Translations under genes and position numbers: made by a program
Shown here: in pieces, positions 17,738 to 26,383 of the stretch
Numbering within the stretch: position 1 is the first letter of the stretch
Layout of the letters: each line of letters begins with the position of its first letter
Assembly (NCBI RefSeq): GCF_900104785.1
Contig: NZ_LT629733.1
Location: forward strand, 1,024,501 to 1,088,500
Direction: 5' to 3'
DNA from: Formosa sp. Hel1_31_208
Lineage (GTDB): Bacteria > Bacteroidota > Bacteroidia > Flavobacteriales > Flavobacteriaceae
DNA length: 64,000 nucleotides
The notes under the pieces: model-generated
What the model was told of the DNA's origin: nothing
Database searches by the model: none
The model's input: the letters and a program-made list of their open reading frames with translations, nothing else

Positions 17738-18847
17738 TTATTCACAACTACCAACAATGAGTTTAGCGGCTTTCAGACTAGCACCTTTTCCGCCTAACTT
17801 TTTCTCTAGCTCGTAATAGTCCATAAAGAGTGTTTTACGTTCATTTTCATCTAGAATTTTCACCAATTCTTTTTTAAGGCGTTTAGTATTTAAATCACCT
17901 TGAATCAATTCTGTAACCACCTCACGATCCATGATAAGATTGACTAGTGAAATAAACTTCAGTGTGATAATACGTTTGGCAATTTGGTAAGAAATCGCAT
18001 TGGCTTTATAGCAAACCACTTGTGGGACTTTAAATAATGCTGCTTCTAAGGTTGCTGTGCCAGATGTTACCAAAGCTGCCGTCGAAACGCTCAGTAAATC
18101 GTATGTTTTATTTGAAATAAAAGCAACGTTGTCTTGTTGAATAAAGGGCTTGTAGAAGTCAAAATCCTGACTCGGAGCTCCTGCTATCACAAATTGATAA
18201 TCTGGAAAATCATTAACTAGGCTTAACATGACCCCTAGCATTTTAGTGATTTCTTGTTTTCGACTACCTGGCAATAAGGCGATAATAGGTTTATGACTTA
18301 ATCTATTGTTATTCCTGAACGTTTGTTCGTCAACTTGAACTCTGTCGGCAATAGCATCTATAAGTGGGTGGCCAACAAAATTTACGTCATAATTATAGGT
18401 GTTGTAAAAGTCTTTTTCAAATGGTAGTATGACATACATCGCATCAATATCACGTTTGATCTTTTCTATTCTATTTGCTCTAGAGGCCCAAACCTGAGGT
18501 GAAATGTAATAATGTGTACGATAGTGCTGTGCTTTTGCCCATTTGGCAATACGCAGGTTGAATCCCGAATTATCAATAAATACAATGACATCGGGTTTGT
18601 ATGTGTCGATATCAGTTTTACAAAATGTAATAAGTCCTAAGATCTTTCTAAGGTTCATTATCACTTCAGCAAAACCCATAAACGACCGTTCTTTGTAGTG
18701 CTTCACTAAAGTGCCACCAACAGCTTGCATAAGATCGCCTCCCCAAAATCTAAATTCAGCATGTTTATCTACAACTTGTAATGCTTTCATTAAATTGGAA
18801 CCATGCAAATCTCCTGAGGCTTCGCCAGCGATGATGTAATACTTCAT
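17738..18847 (-). CDS. lpxB: lipid-A-disaccharide synthase
   Basis: 369 residues. Joins UDP-2,3-diacylglucosamine and lipid X to form the lipid A disaccharide at the inner membrane's cytoplasmic face. The N-terminal 'GEASGDLHGSNLMKAL' and the 'LLPGSRKQEI' nucleotide-sugar motif are characteristic, as is 'VTSGTATLEAAL' in the second Rossmann-like half. Length is typical. It is the last gene of a minus-strand run with surE and a small membrane protein gene (2-bp gap upstream), a neighbourhood common in flavobacteria. Confidence 0.95.
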   Translation of the reverse strand: MKYYIIAGEASGDLHGSNLMKALQVVDKHAEFRFWGGDLMQAVGGTLVKHYKERSFMGFAEVIMNLRKILGLITFCKTDIDTYKPDVIVFIDNSGFNLRIAKWAKAQHYRTHYYISPQVWASRANRIEKIKRDIDAMYVILPFEKDFYNTYNYDVNFVGHPLIDAIADRVQVDEQTFRNNNRLSHKPIIALLPGSRKQEITKMLGVMLSLVNDFPDYQFVIAGAPSQDFDFYKPFIQQDNVAFISNKTYDLLSVSTAALVTSGTATLEAALFKVPQVVCYKANAISYQIAKRIITLKFISLVNLIMDREVVTELIQGDLNTKRLKKELVKILDENERKTLFMDYYELEKKLGGKGASLKAAKLIVGSCE

Positions 18848-18849
18848 AG

Positions 18850-19134
18850 TTACACAAATCTAACTATTATGGTGATAGCAGCGACAATTACCGTTGCAAT
18901 AAGCACCCCTTTTGCTTTGGAATCTTCTTTTCTCTGTATGAATAGGAAAAAGACAGCTAAATTTAAAATAGCTCCCATACTCACCAATTTTGTTAATACA
19001 CTGCTGTTGATGGCTACTTGTAAGGAATCAAACAATGAGTTGCCTTTTCCAAAAATAAGCAAGGTAATGATGAGCCCTAAACAACTCGCTAGAAGCCCTG
19101 CAACTAAGCCGAGAATAACCTCTTTATTTTTCAT
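18850..19134 (-). CDS. small membrane protein between surE and lpxB
   Basis: 94 residues, with three hydrophobic stretches (about 7-28, 48-65, 75-92) and short charged loops (FIQRKEDSKAKG). It overlaps the end of surE by 11 bp and ends 2 bp before lpxB, so it is translated in the same operon. An open frame of equal length exists on the opposite strand, but the operon fit and membrane pattern favour this strand. Function is unknown; a role in envelope lipid metabolism would be a guess from neighbours only. Confidence 0.75.
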   Translation of the reverse strand: MKNKEVILGLVAGLLASCLGLIITLLIFGKGNSLFDSLQVAINSSVLTKLVSMGAILNLAVFFLFIQRKEDSKAKGVLIATVIVAAITIIVRFV

Positions 19135-19903
19135 CGAAATTCCAAGTATTTAAATGTTGTATACTATGATGAGCTGTGAGATCGAATTGAACAGGAACTA
19201 CCGAAACATATCCATTTTCTAGAGCCCATTCATCGGTATCTTCACCCTTATCTAGGTTGATAAACTTACCAGTTAACCAATAATAATCTTTACCATAAGG
19301 GGTTTGACGCTTATCAAACTCTTCCTCCCAGTTGGCTTTAGCTTGCCTGCAAATTTTAATGCCTTTCATATCTTTTTTTTCTAAGTTAGGAAAGTTGACA
19401 TTTAAAACGGTACCGTGATCTAAACCTTGTTCTAATACATTTTTAGCTATAGCTTTTACGTAGGATTTACAGTGGTCAAAATTGGCATTCCAATTATAAT
19501 CACATAATGAAAATCCAATGGCAGGAATACCTTCAATACCTGCTTCAATTACGGCGCTCATAGTACCTGAGTAAATCACATTGATAGATGAATTAGAACC
19601 GTGATTAATTCCGGAAACGCAAAGATCTGGGCGTCTTTCAAGAATTTGTCTGATACCTAATTTTACGCAATCTGCTGGAGTTCCAGAGCAACTGTATTCT
19701 TCGATGGTATCATTTTCTGTGCTTATTTTGTCGAGGTGCAGTGTTGAGTTAATGGTTATGGCATGACCCATACCACTTTGAGGACTATCTGGAGCCACAA
19801 CGACCACATCACCCAGTGTTTTCATAACATCGATTAAGGTCCTAACTCCAGGTGCGGTAATTCCATCATCATTGGTTACTAAAATTAGTGGCTTTTTAGA
19901 CAT
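19124..19903 (-). CDS. surE: 5'/3'-nucleotidase SurE
   Basis: 259 residues. A metal-dependent survival-protein phosphatase that removes phosphate from nucleoside monophosphates. The metal site motif 'VTNDDGITAPGV' at the N-terminus, 'SGTPADCVKLGI' and 'SGINHGSNSSINVIYSGT' are all intact. Length matches the family. It is the first gene of a three-gene minus-strand operon ending with lpxB. On the minus strand a TATTTTTG -7-like box lies about 25-32 bp upstream, though without a clear -33 TTG. Confidence 0.95.
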   Translation of the reverse strand: MSKKPLILVTNDDGITAPGVRTLIDVMKTLGDVVVVAPDSPQSGMGHAITINSTLHLDKISTENDTIEEYSCSGTPADCVKLGIRQILERRPDLCVSGINHGSNSSINVIYSGTMSAVIEAGIEGIPAIGFSLCDYNWNANFDHCKSYVKAIAKNVLEQGLDHGTVLNVNFPNLEKKDMKGIKICRQAKANWEEEFDKRQTPYGKDYYWLTGKFINLDKGEDTDEWALENGYVSVVPVQFDLTAHHSIQHLNTWNFDEK

Positions 19904-20115
19904 AAATTCTTTCGTTTTATAGATTTACAAAAATACGCAAACGGGCTTGAAATTCCTATAAATAAGGGTTTAACAAAAAATTAGTAGCACTTGGTTTTAT
20001 TGGCATGATTTTTTCAGTTACTTTAGTAGAAATTATACATTTTTAGCATTGACAGTCATGACTAAAAGAATTAATTTCTTGATAAATGCGTTTTACAATA
20101 AATAATATAACAGAT

Positions 20116-22302
20116 ATGATGAAGAGGAATTATAAACTGCTGCTTTTAGCTTTGCTTTTAGCATTTGCCTCCTGCAGTTTTACAACGAAAAAGTTCGAAG
20201 ATCCAAATAAAGATAAGCTACTAATTCAGCTCATAACCTATGTGCTCGAGCAAGGTCATTTTAATCCACAAGAATTAAATGATGACTTCTCGAGGAATGT
20301 ATTTGAAGGCTATATAGATCAACTGGACCCTTTCAAACGCTATTTTTATAAATCGGATATTGAAGAGTTTGAAGCTTATAAAGATCAGTTAGATGATCAA
20401 ATCAAAACTTATGATTTGACGTTTTTTAATCTAACACATGAGCGTTTGTTGAAGCGCATTGAAGAGTCTAAAAGCATGTATAAAAACGTGTTGGCAGAGT
20501 CCTTTGATTTTTCAGTATCTGAAGAAATATCAACCGATTATGAGAAGTTGACCTATGTAACCTCTAAAAAGGAAATGAAAGAACGCTGGAGACAGCAGCT
20601 GAAGTTTTCAACCATAGCAAATTATGATGATTTAATAAGTGAGCAAGAAAGTGCTAGCAAAAATAATGTTTTGTCAAAAGGAATGAGTGATGCTGAATTA
20701 GAGAAACTAAATACTGCCAGTAAGAAAGAAACTAAATCATTACTTCAGTTAGAAGTCGAAGCACGAGAAGCTACGGAAAAATCACTTGATGAACTTTATG
20801 ATTTTATTGATGATAGACAACGTAAAGATTGGTTTGCAGTTTATATTAATGCTATTGTTGCCGAGTTTGATCCGCATACAGATTATTTTGCACCAGAAGA
20901 TAAAGATCGTTTTGATGTAACAATGTCAGGTAATTTTGAAGGGATTGGTGCGAGGCTTCAGAAAAAGATGGATGCCATCATCGTGAACGAAATTATAAGT
21001 GGTGGACCAGCTTGGAGACAGAATGAATTGGAAGTTGGAGATCAGATTGTAAAAGTGCGTCAAGAAAATGAAGAAGAACCGACTAATGTTGTAGGTATGC
21101 GACTTGACGATGCAATAAAGTTTATCAAGGGACCTAAAGGGACTAATGTCACTTTAACTTTGAAAAAAGTAGATGGTACAATAGAAGATATTACGATTAC
21201 TAGAGATATTGTGGAACTCGAAGAAACCTATGCTAAATCATCGACAGTAATAAAAGATGATAAAAAGTTTGGAGTGATTAACTTACCTAAATTTTATGTC
21301 GATTTTCAAGATTACAGTAAACGAAATGCAGCCTCTGATATTAAGCTAGAATTAGAACGCTTAAAAGCAGAGGGTGTTGAAGGTATCGTTTTAGATCTGA
21401 GAAATAATGGTGGTGGTTCGCTTCAAACCGTTGTAGATATGGGTGGATTGTTTATAAAAGATGGCCCTATCGTTCAAGTAAAAACTGCTGGAGAACCAAA
21501 AGAAGTGTTATTAGATAGAGATAAGGACATCGTTTGGGATGGTCCATTAGTGATACTTGTGAATGAATTATCGGCATCGGCCTCTGAAATTTTAGCTGCG
21601 GCAATGCAAGACTATAAAAGAGCCATTGTAATAGGGAGTAAGCAAACGTATGGAAAAGGAACAGTTCAAAATGTATTGGATTTAAACCGAATGGTGAGAC
21701 AAAATAGTAATGGAGATATGGGAGCTTTAAAGTTTACCACTCAAAAGTTCTACAGAATTAATGGAGGTTCTACACAACTTGAAGGCGTTAAGAGTGATGT
21801 TGTTGTGCCAGACCGCTATAGTTATATTGATATTGGAGAGAAAGATCAGGAAAATCCATTAGCATGGGATAAAATTGATCCAGTTGATTATGAACTCTGG
21901 GGAAGTTATTATGATTATGATACTACCATTTCAAAAAGTAAAGAACGCATGGCAAATAATGAACAACTTAAATTGATTGATGCTAATGCCCAATGGGTAA
22001 AGAAAATAAGAGATAGAGAAGTATATTCTTTAAACTATGAAGCCTATAAAAATGCTCTAAAAAGTAATGAAGAAGAATCTAAACGATTTGAGCAGCTTTC
22101 AGACTATAAAACCAACTTAACATTTCAATCACTTCCTTATGAGCTTAAGCTAATGCAACAAGATACAGTGCTTGGTGAGAAACGTCAACGCTGGCATACA
22201 AGTTTAAGTAAAGATGTTTATATTGAGGAAGCACTTAACGTGCTAAATGATCTTAAAATGACCTATGAAATAAAAAAAGTAGCCACGTCAGTAAAAAATT
22301 AA
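20116..22302 (+). CDS. prc: tail-specific C-terminal processing protease (Prc/Tsp)
   Basis: 729 residues from the ATG pair at 20116/20119. This start gives a lipoprotein-type signal (LLLALLLAFASC), while the earlier ATG at 20086 would add ten non-signal residues. Domains in order: N-terminal helical TSP region, PDZ domain (about 240-325, with 'GIGARLQ' and 'VGDQIVKV'), S41 protease core with 'LDLRNNGGGSL' and the Ser/Lys dyad motif 'NELSASASEILAAAMQDY ... GKGT', then a DUF3340-like C-terminal domain. It degrades or trims periplasmic proteins from the C-terminus. Confidence 0.93.
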   Translation: MMKRNYKLLLLALLLAFASCSFTTKKFEDPNKDKLLIQLITYVLEQGHFNPQELNDDFSRNVFEGYIDQLDPFKRYFYKSDIEEFEAYKDQLDDQIKTYDLTFFNLTHERLLKRIEESKSMYKNVLAESFDFSVSEEISTDYEKLTYVTSKKEMKERWRQQLKFSTIANYDDLISEQESASKNNVLSKGMSDAELEKLNTASKKETKSLLQLEVEAREATEKSLDELYDFIDDRQRKDWFAVYINAIVAEFDPHTDYFAPEDKDRFDVTMSGNFEGIGARLQKKMDAIIVNEIISGGPAWRQNELEVGDQIVKVRQENEEEPTNVVGMRLDDAIKFIKGPKGTNVTLTLKKVDGTIEDITITRDIVELEETYAKSSTVIKDDKKFGVINLPKFYVDFQDYSKRNAASDIKLELERLKAEGVEGIVLDLRNNGGGSLQTVVDMGGLFIKDGPIVQVKTAGEPKEVLLDRDKDIVWDGPLVILVNELSASASEILAAAMQDYKRAIVIGSKQTYGKGTVQNVLDLNRMVRQNSNGDMGALKFTTQKFYRINGGSTQLEGVKSDVVVPDRYSYIDIGEKDQENPLAWDKIDPVDYELWGSYYDYDTTISKSKERMANNEQLKLIDANAQWVKKIRDREVYSLNYEAYKNALKSNEEESKRFEQLSDYKTNLTFQSLPYELKLMQQDTVLGEKRQRWHTSLSKDVYIEEALNVLNDLKMTYEIKKVATSVKN

Positions 22303-22303
22303 A

Positions 22304-23398
22304 ATGAGTAAAACTAATGACTCGTTAACTAAATTAGCGCTCCGAAAGTTCAAAAAGAACTTTTGGGGCGTTTTGAGTTTTTGGTTAATAGTCGCTATTG
22401 GATTCTTATCATTATTTGCTTATGTCATTGCTCCAGATGACTCTCAAAACGCAAATCAAATGCATCTTTCTATTCATTCGCAACGACCAGGATTTAAAGC
22501 GCAAATACTTTATATCCCTTCAGAAATAAAAACAGATCAACACCTGCTCTCCAAGTGGCTGTTTGGGAAAAAATCAACAGATTTAGAGATTCCTATTTCA
22601 GATTTTACTGTAGAAAATAGGCATTTGGTATATACCGAGTTTGCTACTGATGGATTGGTTGGCGAGAATAAGTCGGTGAATTTAAATGTGTTTCCGAATG
22701 CTAATTATAAGCCATTTATCAAGGAAAAAACATTTCTTTTTGGCACCGATAAATACGGTAGAGATTTATTGAGTCGTATTTTAGTGGGTTCACGAATATC
22801 TTTTTCCATTGGGTTTATTGCTGTATTTATTTCGTTGGTGATAGGCATCTTTATGGGAAGTGTTGCAGGTTATTATGGTGGTAAAATAGATGCTTTTATT
22901 ATGTGGATTATCAATGTCACTTGGTCCATACCAACCTTACTCTTGGTGATTGCTATCACATTAGCATTAGGTAAAGGGTTTTGGCAAGTATTTATCGCTG
23001 TTGGTCTCACCATGTGGGTTGAGGTAGCTAGAGTGGTTCGAGGTCAAATAATTAGTGCTAAAGAAATGCAATATGTGACTGCGGCAAAAGCTTTGGGTTA
23101 TAATGACTATAGAATTATCACTAAGCATATTCTGCCAAATATAATGGCGCCAATCATTGTTATTTCTGCAGCTAATTTTGCAGCGGCAATTCTTATCGAA
23201 AGCGGATTGAGTTTTTTAGGAATAGGAGCTCAGCCACCTATGGCAAGTTGGGGAGCAATCATTAAAGACCATTATAATTATATTATTTTGGGAAAACCGT
23301 ATTTAGCCTTAATACCAGGACTATGTATTATGCTACTAGTTATGGCATTCATGCTTATAGGCAATGCGCTTAGAGATGCGCTAGATGTAAAATCTTAA
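22304..23398 (+). CDS. DppC/OppC-type ABC transporter permease
   Basis: 364 residues. An OppC-type N-terminal helix (about 22-45) is followed by a large extracytoplasmic segment and then the binding-protein-dependent permease domain with five hydrophobic helices. The EAA-type coupling loop is visible as 'AAKALGYNDYRIITKHILPN' (about 265-284). The family imports peptides or nickel. No partner ATPase, second permease or binding protein gene is next to it; the gene follows the tail-specific protease by 1 bp. Whether it serves peptide uptake here is an inference. Its end overlaps the convergent sulfotransferase gene by 4 bp. Confidence 0.87.
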   Translation: MSKTNDSLTKLALRKFKKNFWGVLSFWLIVAIGFLSLFAYVIAPDDSQNANQMHLSIHSQRPGFKAQILYIPSEIKTDQHLLSKWLFGKKSTDLEIPISDFTVENRHLVYTEFATDGLVGENKSVNLNVFPNANYKPFIKEKTFLFGTDKYGRDLLSRILVGSRISFSIGFIAVFISLVIGIFMGSVAGYYGGKIDAFIMWIINVTWSIPTLLLVIAITLALGKGFWQVFIAVGLTMWVEVARVVRGQIISAKEMQYVTAAKALGYNDYRIITKHILPNIMAPIIVISAANFAAAILIESGLSFLGIGAQPPMASWGAIIKDHYNYIILGKPYLALIPGLCIMLLVMAFMLIGNALRDALDVKS

Positions 23399-24201
23399 GG
23401 TGTTAACCAGTGAGAGAGGTCTCGGTTTGTAAGGGTCTCTATAGTTTTAATGTCTGCTTTAACCTGTTCTAAAATGTAGTTTTTCGTCGCTGCTGAAATT
23501 TGAGGTTTGTAATCTATGAAGTTAGTGTTGAAGTAGTTCTTAACAATTAATCCAATCTTTTTAAGTTTTAACCATGTCGTTTTCGGATTGTCATATTGAT
23601 ATGGTAATACACGTCTGTTAAAACTCTTATTTTGGTTAATGTCTTTTGCTTTGATTTCTATGGTATCGAGTTCTAAAAAACGACAGACAGTATGCAACAC
23701 GTTTTGAGGATCATCAATAAAATCTTCAAAAAAAAGTAATAAAACATTCTCACGATTAAAACGCTCAATATATGGGTTGATTTGCATCGCATAGCGCGAA
23801 ATATTCACATAACTTGGATTGGATACTATTGTGTTATTGATATCCGTTGAGGTCTCATAACCTCTGTTGTAAACATGAATATATTGTGAAATGATACGAT
23901 CTATTGGATGCCTCATTATGTAAATGAGTTTCATGTCAGGATTATATTCATAAATATCATCATGAATATTGGCATTAAATAAGGGGTATTTCGTGTAATT
24001 TGTGGAGCCTTCACCATAAAGCTTGGCGTCTTTTTCGAATAAATTATGATAGTCGGAAATACGATTACGCCAGTCTTCGCGACTAAAAAATTGTGGCTCT
24101 TTTAGTGTGCTAAAACAGATATCCGGATGCTTTGATAAGGCATTGCTCAAGCTCGTTGTGGCTGATTTTGCGGCTCCGATAATTAAAAAATTGACTTTCA
24201 A
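23395..24201 (-). CDS. PAPS-dependent sulfotransferase family protein
   Basis: 268 residues. The 5'-phosphosulfate-binding loop 'IGAAKSATTSLSNAL' lies at the N-terminus (about 7-21), and the 3'-phosphate-binding segment 'YIMRHPIDRIISQY' at about 93-106; both are diagnostic of the NST/heparan-type sulfotransferase fold. It would transfer sulfate from PAPS to a sugar, lipid or similar acceptor that cannot be named from sequence. It is 11 bp downstream of engB on the same strand and converges with the ABC permease gene. Acquired cell-surface modification genes of this type vary among flavobacteria. Confidence 0.87.
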   Translation of the reverse strand: MKVNFLIIGAAKSATTSLSNALSKHPDICFSTLKEPQFFSREDWRNRISDYHNLFEKDAKLYGEGSTNYTKYPLFNANIHDDIYEYNPDMKLIYIMRHPIDRIISQYIHVYNRGYETSTDINNTIVSNPSYVNISRYAMQINPYIERFNRENVLLLFFEDFIDDPQNVLHTVCRFLELDTIEIKAKDINQNKSFNRRVLPYQYDNPKTTWLKLKKIGLIVKNYFNTNFIDYKPQISAATKNYILEQVKADIKTIETLTNRDLSHWLTP

Positions 24202-24212
24202 ATTTCTATGAA

Positions 24213-24821
24213 TTAGCGCATAGCTCCAATTTCTGTATTGGTGTCAGCAATGAATTGTAACACATCGTCCCTTCCTATGGCTTTTGAAGAGGAGGTCACA
24301 AAGTAATTGGGAACTTCTTCCCAAGTCTTTAGTAGTTCTTGGCAATAAGATGCGACATTTCGCTCTATTGCCATAGGTTTTAATTTGTCGGCTTTGGTGA
24401 AAATAATAGAGAACGGGATTTGGCTTACTCCCAAATACTCCATAAATTCTAAATCTATTTTTTGCGGCTCATGTCTCACATCTACTAAAACAAATGCCAT
24501 AACGAGTTGTTTTCGTTTTTCGAAATAGTTGGTGATAAACTTCTGAAATTTTCTTTTTGCTGTTTTGGAAACTTTAGCATAGCCATAACCAGGTAAATCC
24601 ACTAAAAACCACTCTTTATTGATCATAAAATGATTGATAAGTTGTGTTTTCCCAGGGCGTCCCGAAGTCTTAGCCAAACTTTTATGATTGGTAAGCATAT
24701 TAATTAATGAGGATTTTCCAACATTACTGCGCCCAATAAACGCGTACTCTGGAATCTGATGGCTCGGACATTTATCCACATCAGAATTACTTATAATAAA
24801 TTCAGCAGTTTTTATAATCAT
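24213..24821 (-). CDS. engB: ribosome biogenesis GTPase EngB/YsxC/YihA
   Basis: 202 residues. A cytoplasmic TRAFAC GTPase needed for 50S subunit assembly. The G1 loop 'GRSNVGKSSLINML' (about 30-43), G3 'DLPGYGYAKV' and G4 'TKADK' are intact, and the short length without extra domains is typical for EngB. It lies between the alpha/beta hydrolase gene upstream (30 bp) and the sulfotransferase downstream (11 bp). Confidence 0.95.
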   Translation of the reverse strand: MIIKTAEFIISNSDVDKCPSHQIPEYAFIGRSNVGKSSLINMLTNHKSLAKTSGRPGKTQLINHFMINKEWFLVDLPGYGYAKVSKTAKRKFQKFITNYFEKRKQLVMAFVLVDVRHEPQKIDLEFMEYLGVSQIPFSIIFTKADKLKPMAIERNVASYCQELLKTWEEVPNYFVTSSSKAIGRDDVLQFIADTNTEIGAMR

Positions 24822-24851
24822 AATAGTTCCAAAGTTACACTTTAATTAGAA

Positions 24852-25616
24852 CTATAGCTTTTTGTCAATTAGCCATTTATGCAGAATCTGATTGAATTCC
24901 TCAGGATGCTCCATCATGGCCGCATGACCACATTTGTCAATCCAGAACAAATCAGAATTTGGTAATAATTGATTAAACTCTACAGCGACTTCTGGTGGTG
25001 TTACGGTGTCATTTTTGCCCCAGATAATACAAATAGGTAATACCATTTTTGGTAAATCTTTAGACATATTGTGTCTAATCGCACTTTTTGCAATAGCCAG
25101 AGTTTTTATAAGCTTGTTGCGATCGTTAACAGTTTCATAAACCTCGTCTACAATTTCTTTTGTGGCTACTTTTGGATCATAAAAAACTTCCTGTGCTTTT
25201 TTCTTTATAACCTCATAGTCACCGCGTTTTGTATAACCACCACCCATGGCACTTTCATAGAGTCCAGAACTGCCTGTAATGATAAGAGCTTTCACTTTTT
25301 CAGGATAAAGCTTAGTGTGATATAAACCGATGTGACCTCCGAGTGAGTTGCCAAGTAAAATGACCTCGTCAAAGCCCTTAAAATCAATGAAGTCGTGCAG
25401 ATACTTCGCGAAACTTTTCACATTGGTCTTGAGTAATGACGTTGTATAAATAGGAAGTTCTGGTATTAAGACTTTATATCCGTTATTGCTAAAGAAATCC
25501 GTAACTGCATCAAAATTACTCAATCCACCCATCAGTCCATGAAGCACAATAATGGGAGTGCCTTCCCCTACTTCTATATAGCTATAATCTTTCTCTTTCT
25601 TTAAACGATGCGTCAT
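24852..25616 (-). CDS. alpha/beta-fold hydrolase
   Basis: 254 residues. The fold's catalytic set is visible: oxyanion 'VLHGLMGGLSNF', nucleophile elbow 'LGNSLGGHIG' (Ser at about 93), acid in 'WGKNDTVTPPE' and His in 'CGHAAMMEHPE' near the C-terminus. No signal peptide, so cytoplasmic. Substrate is unknown; esterase or C-C hydrolase activity are both possible. It stands 30 bp upstream of engB on the same strand and diverges from mraZ. A consensus -7 element lies 29 bp upstream of its start. Confidence 0.87.
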   Translation of the reverse strand: MTHRLKKEKDYSYIEVGEGTPIIVLHGLMGGLSNFDAVTDFFSNNGYKVLIPELPIYTTSLLKTNVKSFAKYLHDFIDFKGFDEVILLGNSLGGHIGLYHTKLYPEKVKALIITGSSGLYESAMGGGYTKRGDYEVIKKKAQEVFYDPKVATKEIVDEVYETVNDRNKLIKTLAIAKSAIRHNMSKDLPKMVLPICIIWGKNDTVTPPEVAVEFNQLLPNSDLFWIDKCGHAAMMEHPEEFNQILHKWLIDKKL

Positions 25617-25644
25617 GTACTAGTTAGTGATTTTTGGTCAAAAA

Positions 25645-25652
25645 CAAATATA
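25645..25652 (-). promoter_or_regulatory. candidate -7 element for the hydrolase/engB run
   Basis: Reads TATATTTG on the minus strand, an exact match to TANNTTTG, 29 bp before the hydrolase start codon. The upstream region is AT-rich without an obvious TTG at the usual distance. Confidence 0.45.
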
Positions 25653-25834
25653 GTTAATTCCATTAAAATAAAAGCATATTATTTAGGGTCACACTTTAAA
25701 GTTTCATTCAAGATGTTAACAATGAATTAGGGATAAAGCATCAGTATTTTATAGGGTTGATTCTAAAGTTTTTATAAGGTTTTAATGAGGTGAATAGGTG
25801 CGCAAAAAACCTCTGAAACGGAAATTTATCAACA

Positions 25835-25864
25835 AAAGTGGGTTTAAGTGGTAAATTGTGGTAA
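25835..25864 (+). promoter_or_regulatory. putative MraZ operator: three 10-bp direct repeats
   Basis: AAAGTGGGTT, TAAGTGGTAA and ATTGTGGTAA lie head to tail, putting a GTGG core at 25838, 25848 and 25858, exactly 10 bp apart. Known MraZ operators are three or more direct repeats with this period (TGGGN in E. coli, AAAGTG-type in mollicutes). The site ends 51 bp before the mraZ start and covers the likely -33 region, so MraZ would repress its own operon. Confidence 0.7.
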
Positions 25865-25881
25865 TATTTTCAATATATTTG
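25856..25881 (+). promoter_or_regulatory. dcw operon promoter
   Basis: TATATTTG at 25874-25881 is an exact -7 match. The nearest upstream TTG (25856-25858) is 15 bp away, slightly closer than the usual 17-23, and lies inside the third operator repeat. The predicted transcript start is near 25888, about 28 bases before the mraZ start codon. The rest of the 299-bp gap to the hydrolase gene holds no gene that I can see. Confidence 0.55.
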
Positions 25882-25915
25882 AATCTTAATCGTTACAAGT
25901 ACTAAATCAATCATT

Positions 25916-26383
25916 TTGAACCCATTAATCGGAACATACGAATGTAAAGTGGACGCCAAAGGAAGGCTCATGCTTCCTGCTGCTATCAAAAAGCAGTTGC
26001 ATCCTGTCTTGCAAAATGGTTTCGTTTTGAAGCGTGCTGTATTTCAGCCTTGTTTGGAGTTGTACCCTATGAGTGAATGGGAGACGCTCATGCAAAAAGT
26101 GAATAAGCTTAATCGGTTTAAAAAGAAAAATAATGATTTTATACGTCGCTTTACTGCAGGATTAAAAGTCGTTGAAGTTGATGCGGCAGGACGATTATTA
26201 ATCCCTAAAGATTTAGTGGCGTTCTCTGGTATTACCAAAGAAATTGTAGTGGCTTCTGCCATTAATATTATCGAAATCTGGGATAAAAATAAATATGAGT
26301 CGGCTATAGATGATGCAACTGGAGATTTTGCAGATCTAGCTGAAGAAGTGATGGGACAAGACGATGACGATGGAATATCATAA
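25916..26383 (+). CDS. mraZ: transcriptional regulator MraZ
   Basis: 155 residues, starting at TTG. The start is supported by the conserved N-terminus (NPLIGTYECKVDAKGRLMLP) directly after it and by the promoter 35 bp upstream; no ATG fits. Two AbrB/SpoVT-like swapped-hairpin half-domains are visible, each with a DxKGR-LP or DAAGRLLIP motif (about 11-24 and 86-97). It binds DNA as a ring-shaped oligomer and controls the division and wall cluster. Its 3' end overlaps rsmH. The repeat array upstream is its probable operator. Confidence 0.93.
   Translation: MNPLIGTYECKVDAKGRLMLPAAIKKQLHPVLQNGFVLKRAVFQPCLELYPMSEWETLMQKVNKLNRFKKKNNDFIRRFTAGLKVVEVDAAGRLLIPKDLVAFSGITKEIVVASAINIIEIWDKNKYESAIDDATGDFADLAEEVMGQDDDDGIS

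Noticed and set aside
18869..19153. Plus-strand 94-codon frame opposite the small membrane protein
   Set aside because: Same length as the minus-strand gene, but the minus-strand gene fits the surE-lpxB operon by overlap and spacing and has a convincing membrane pattern.
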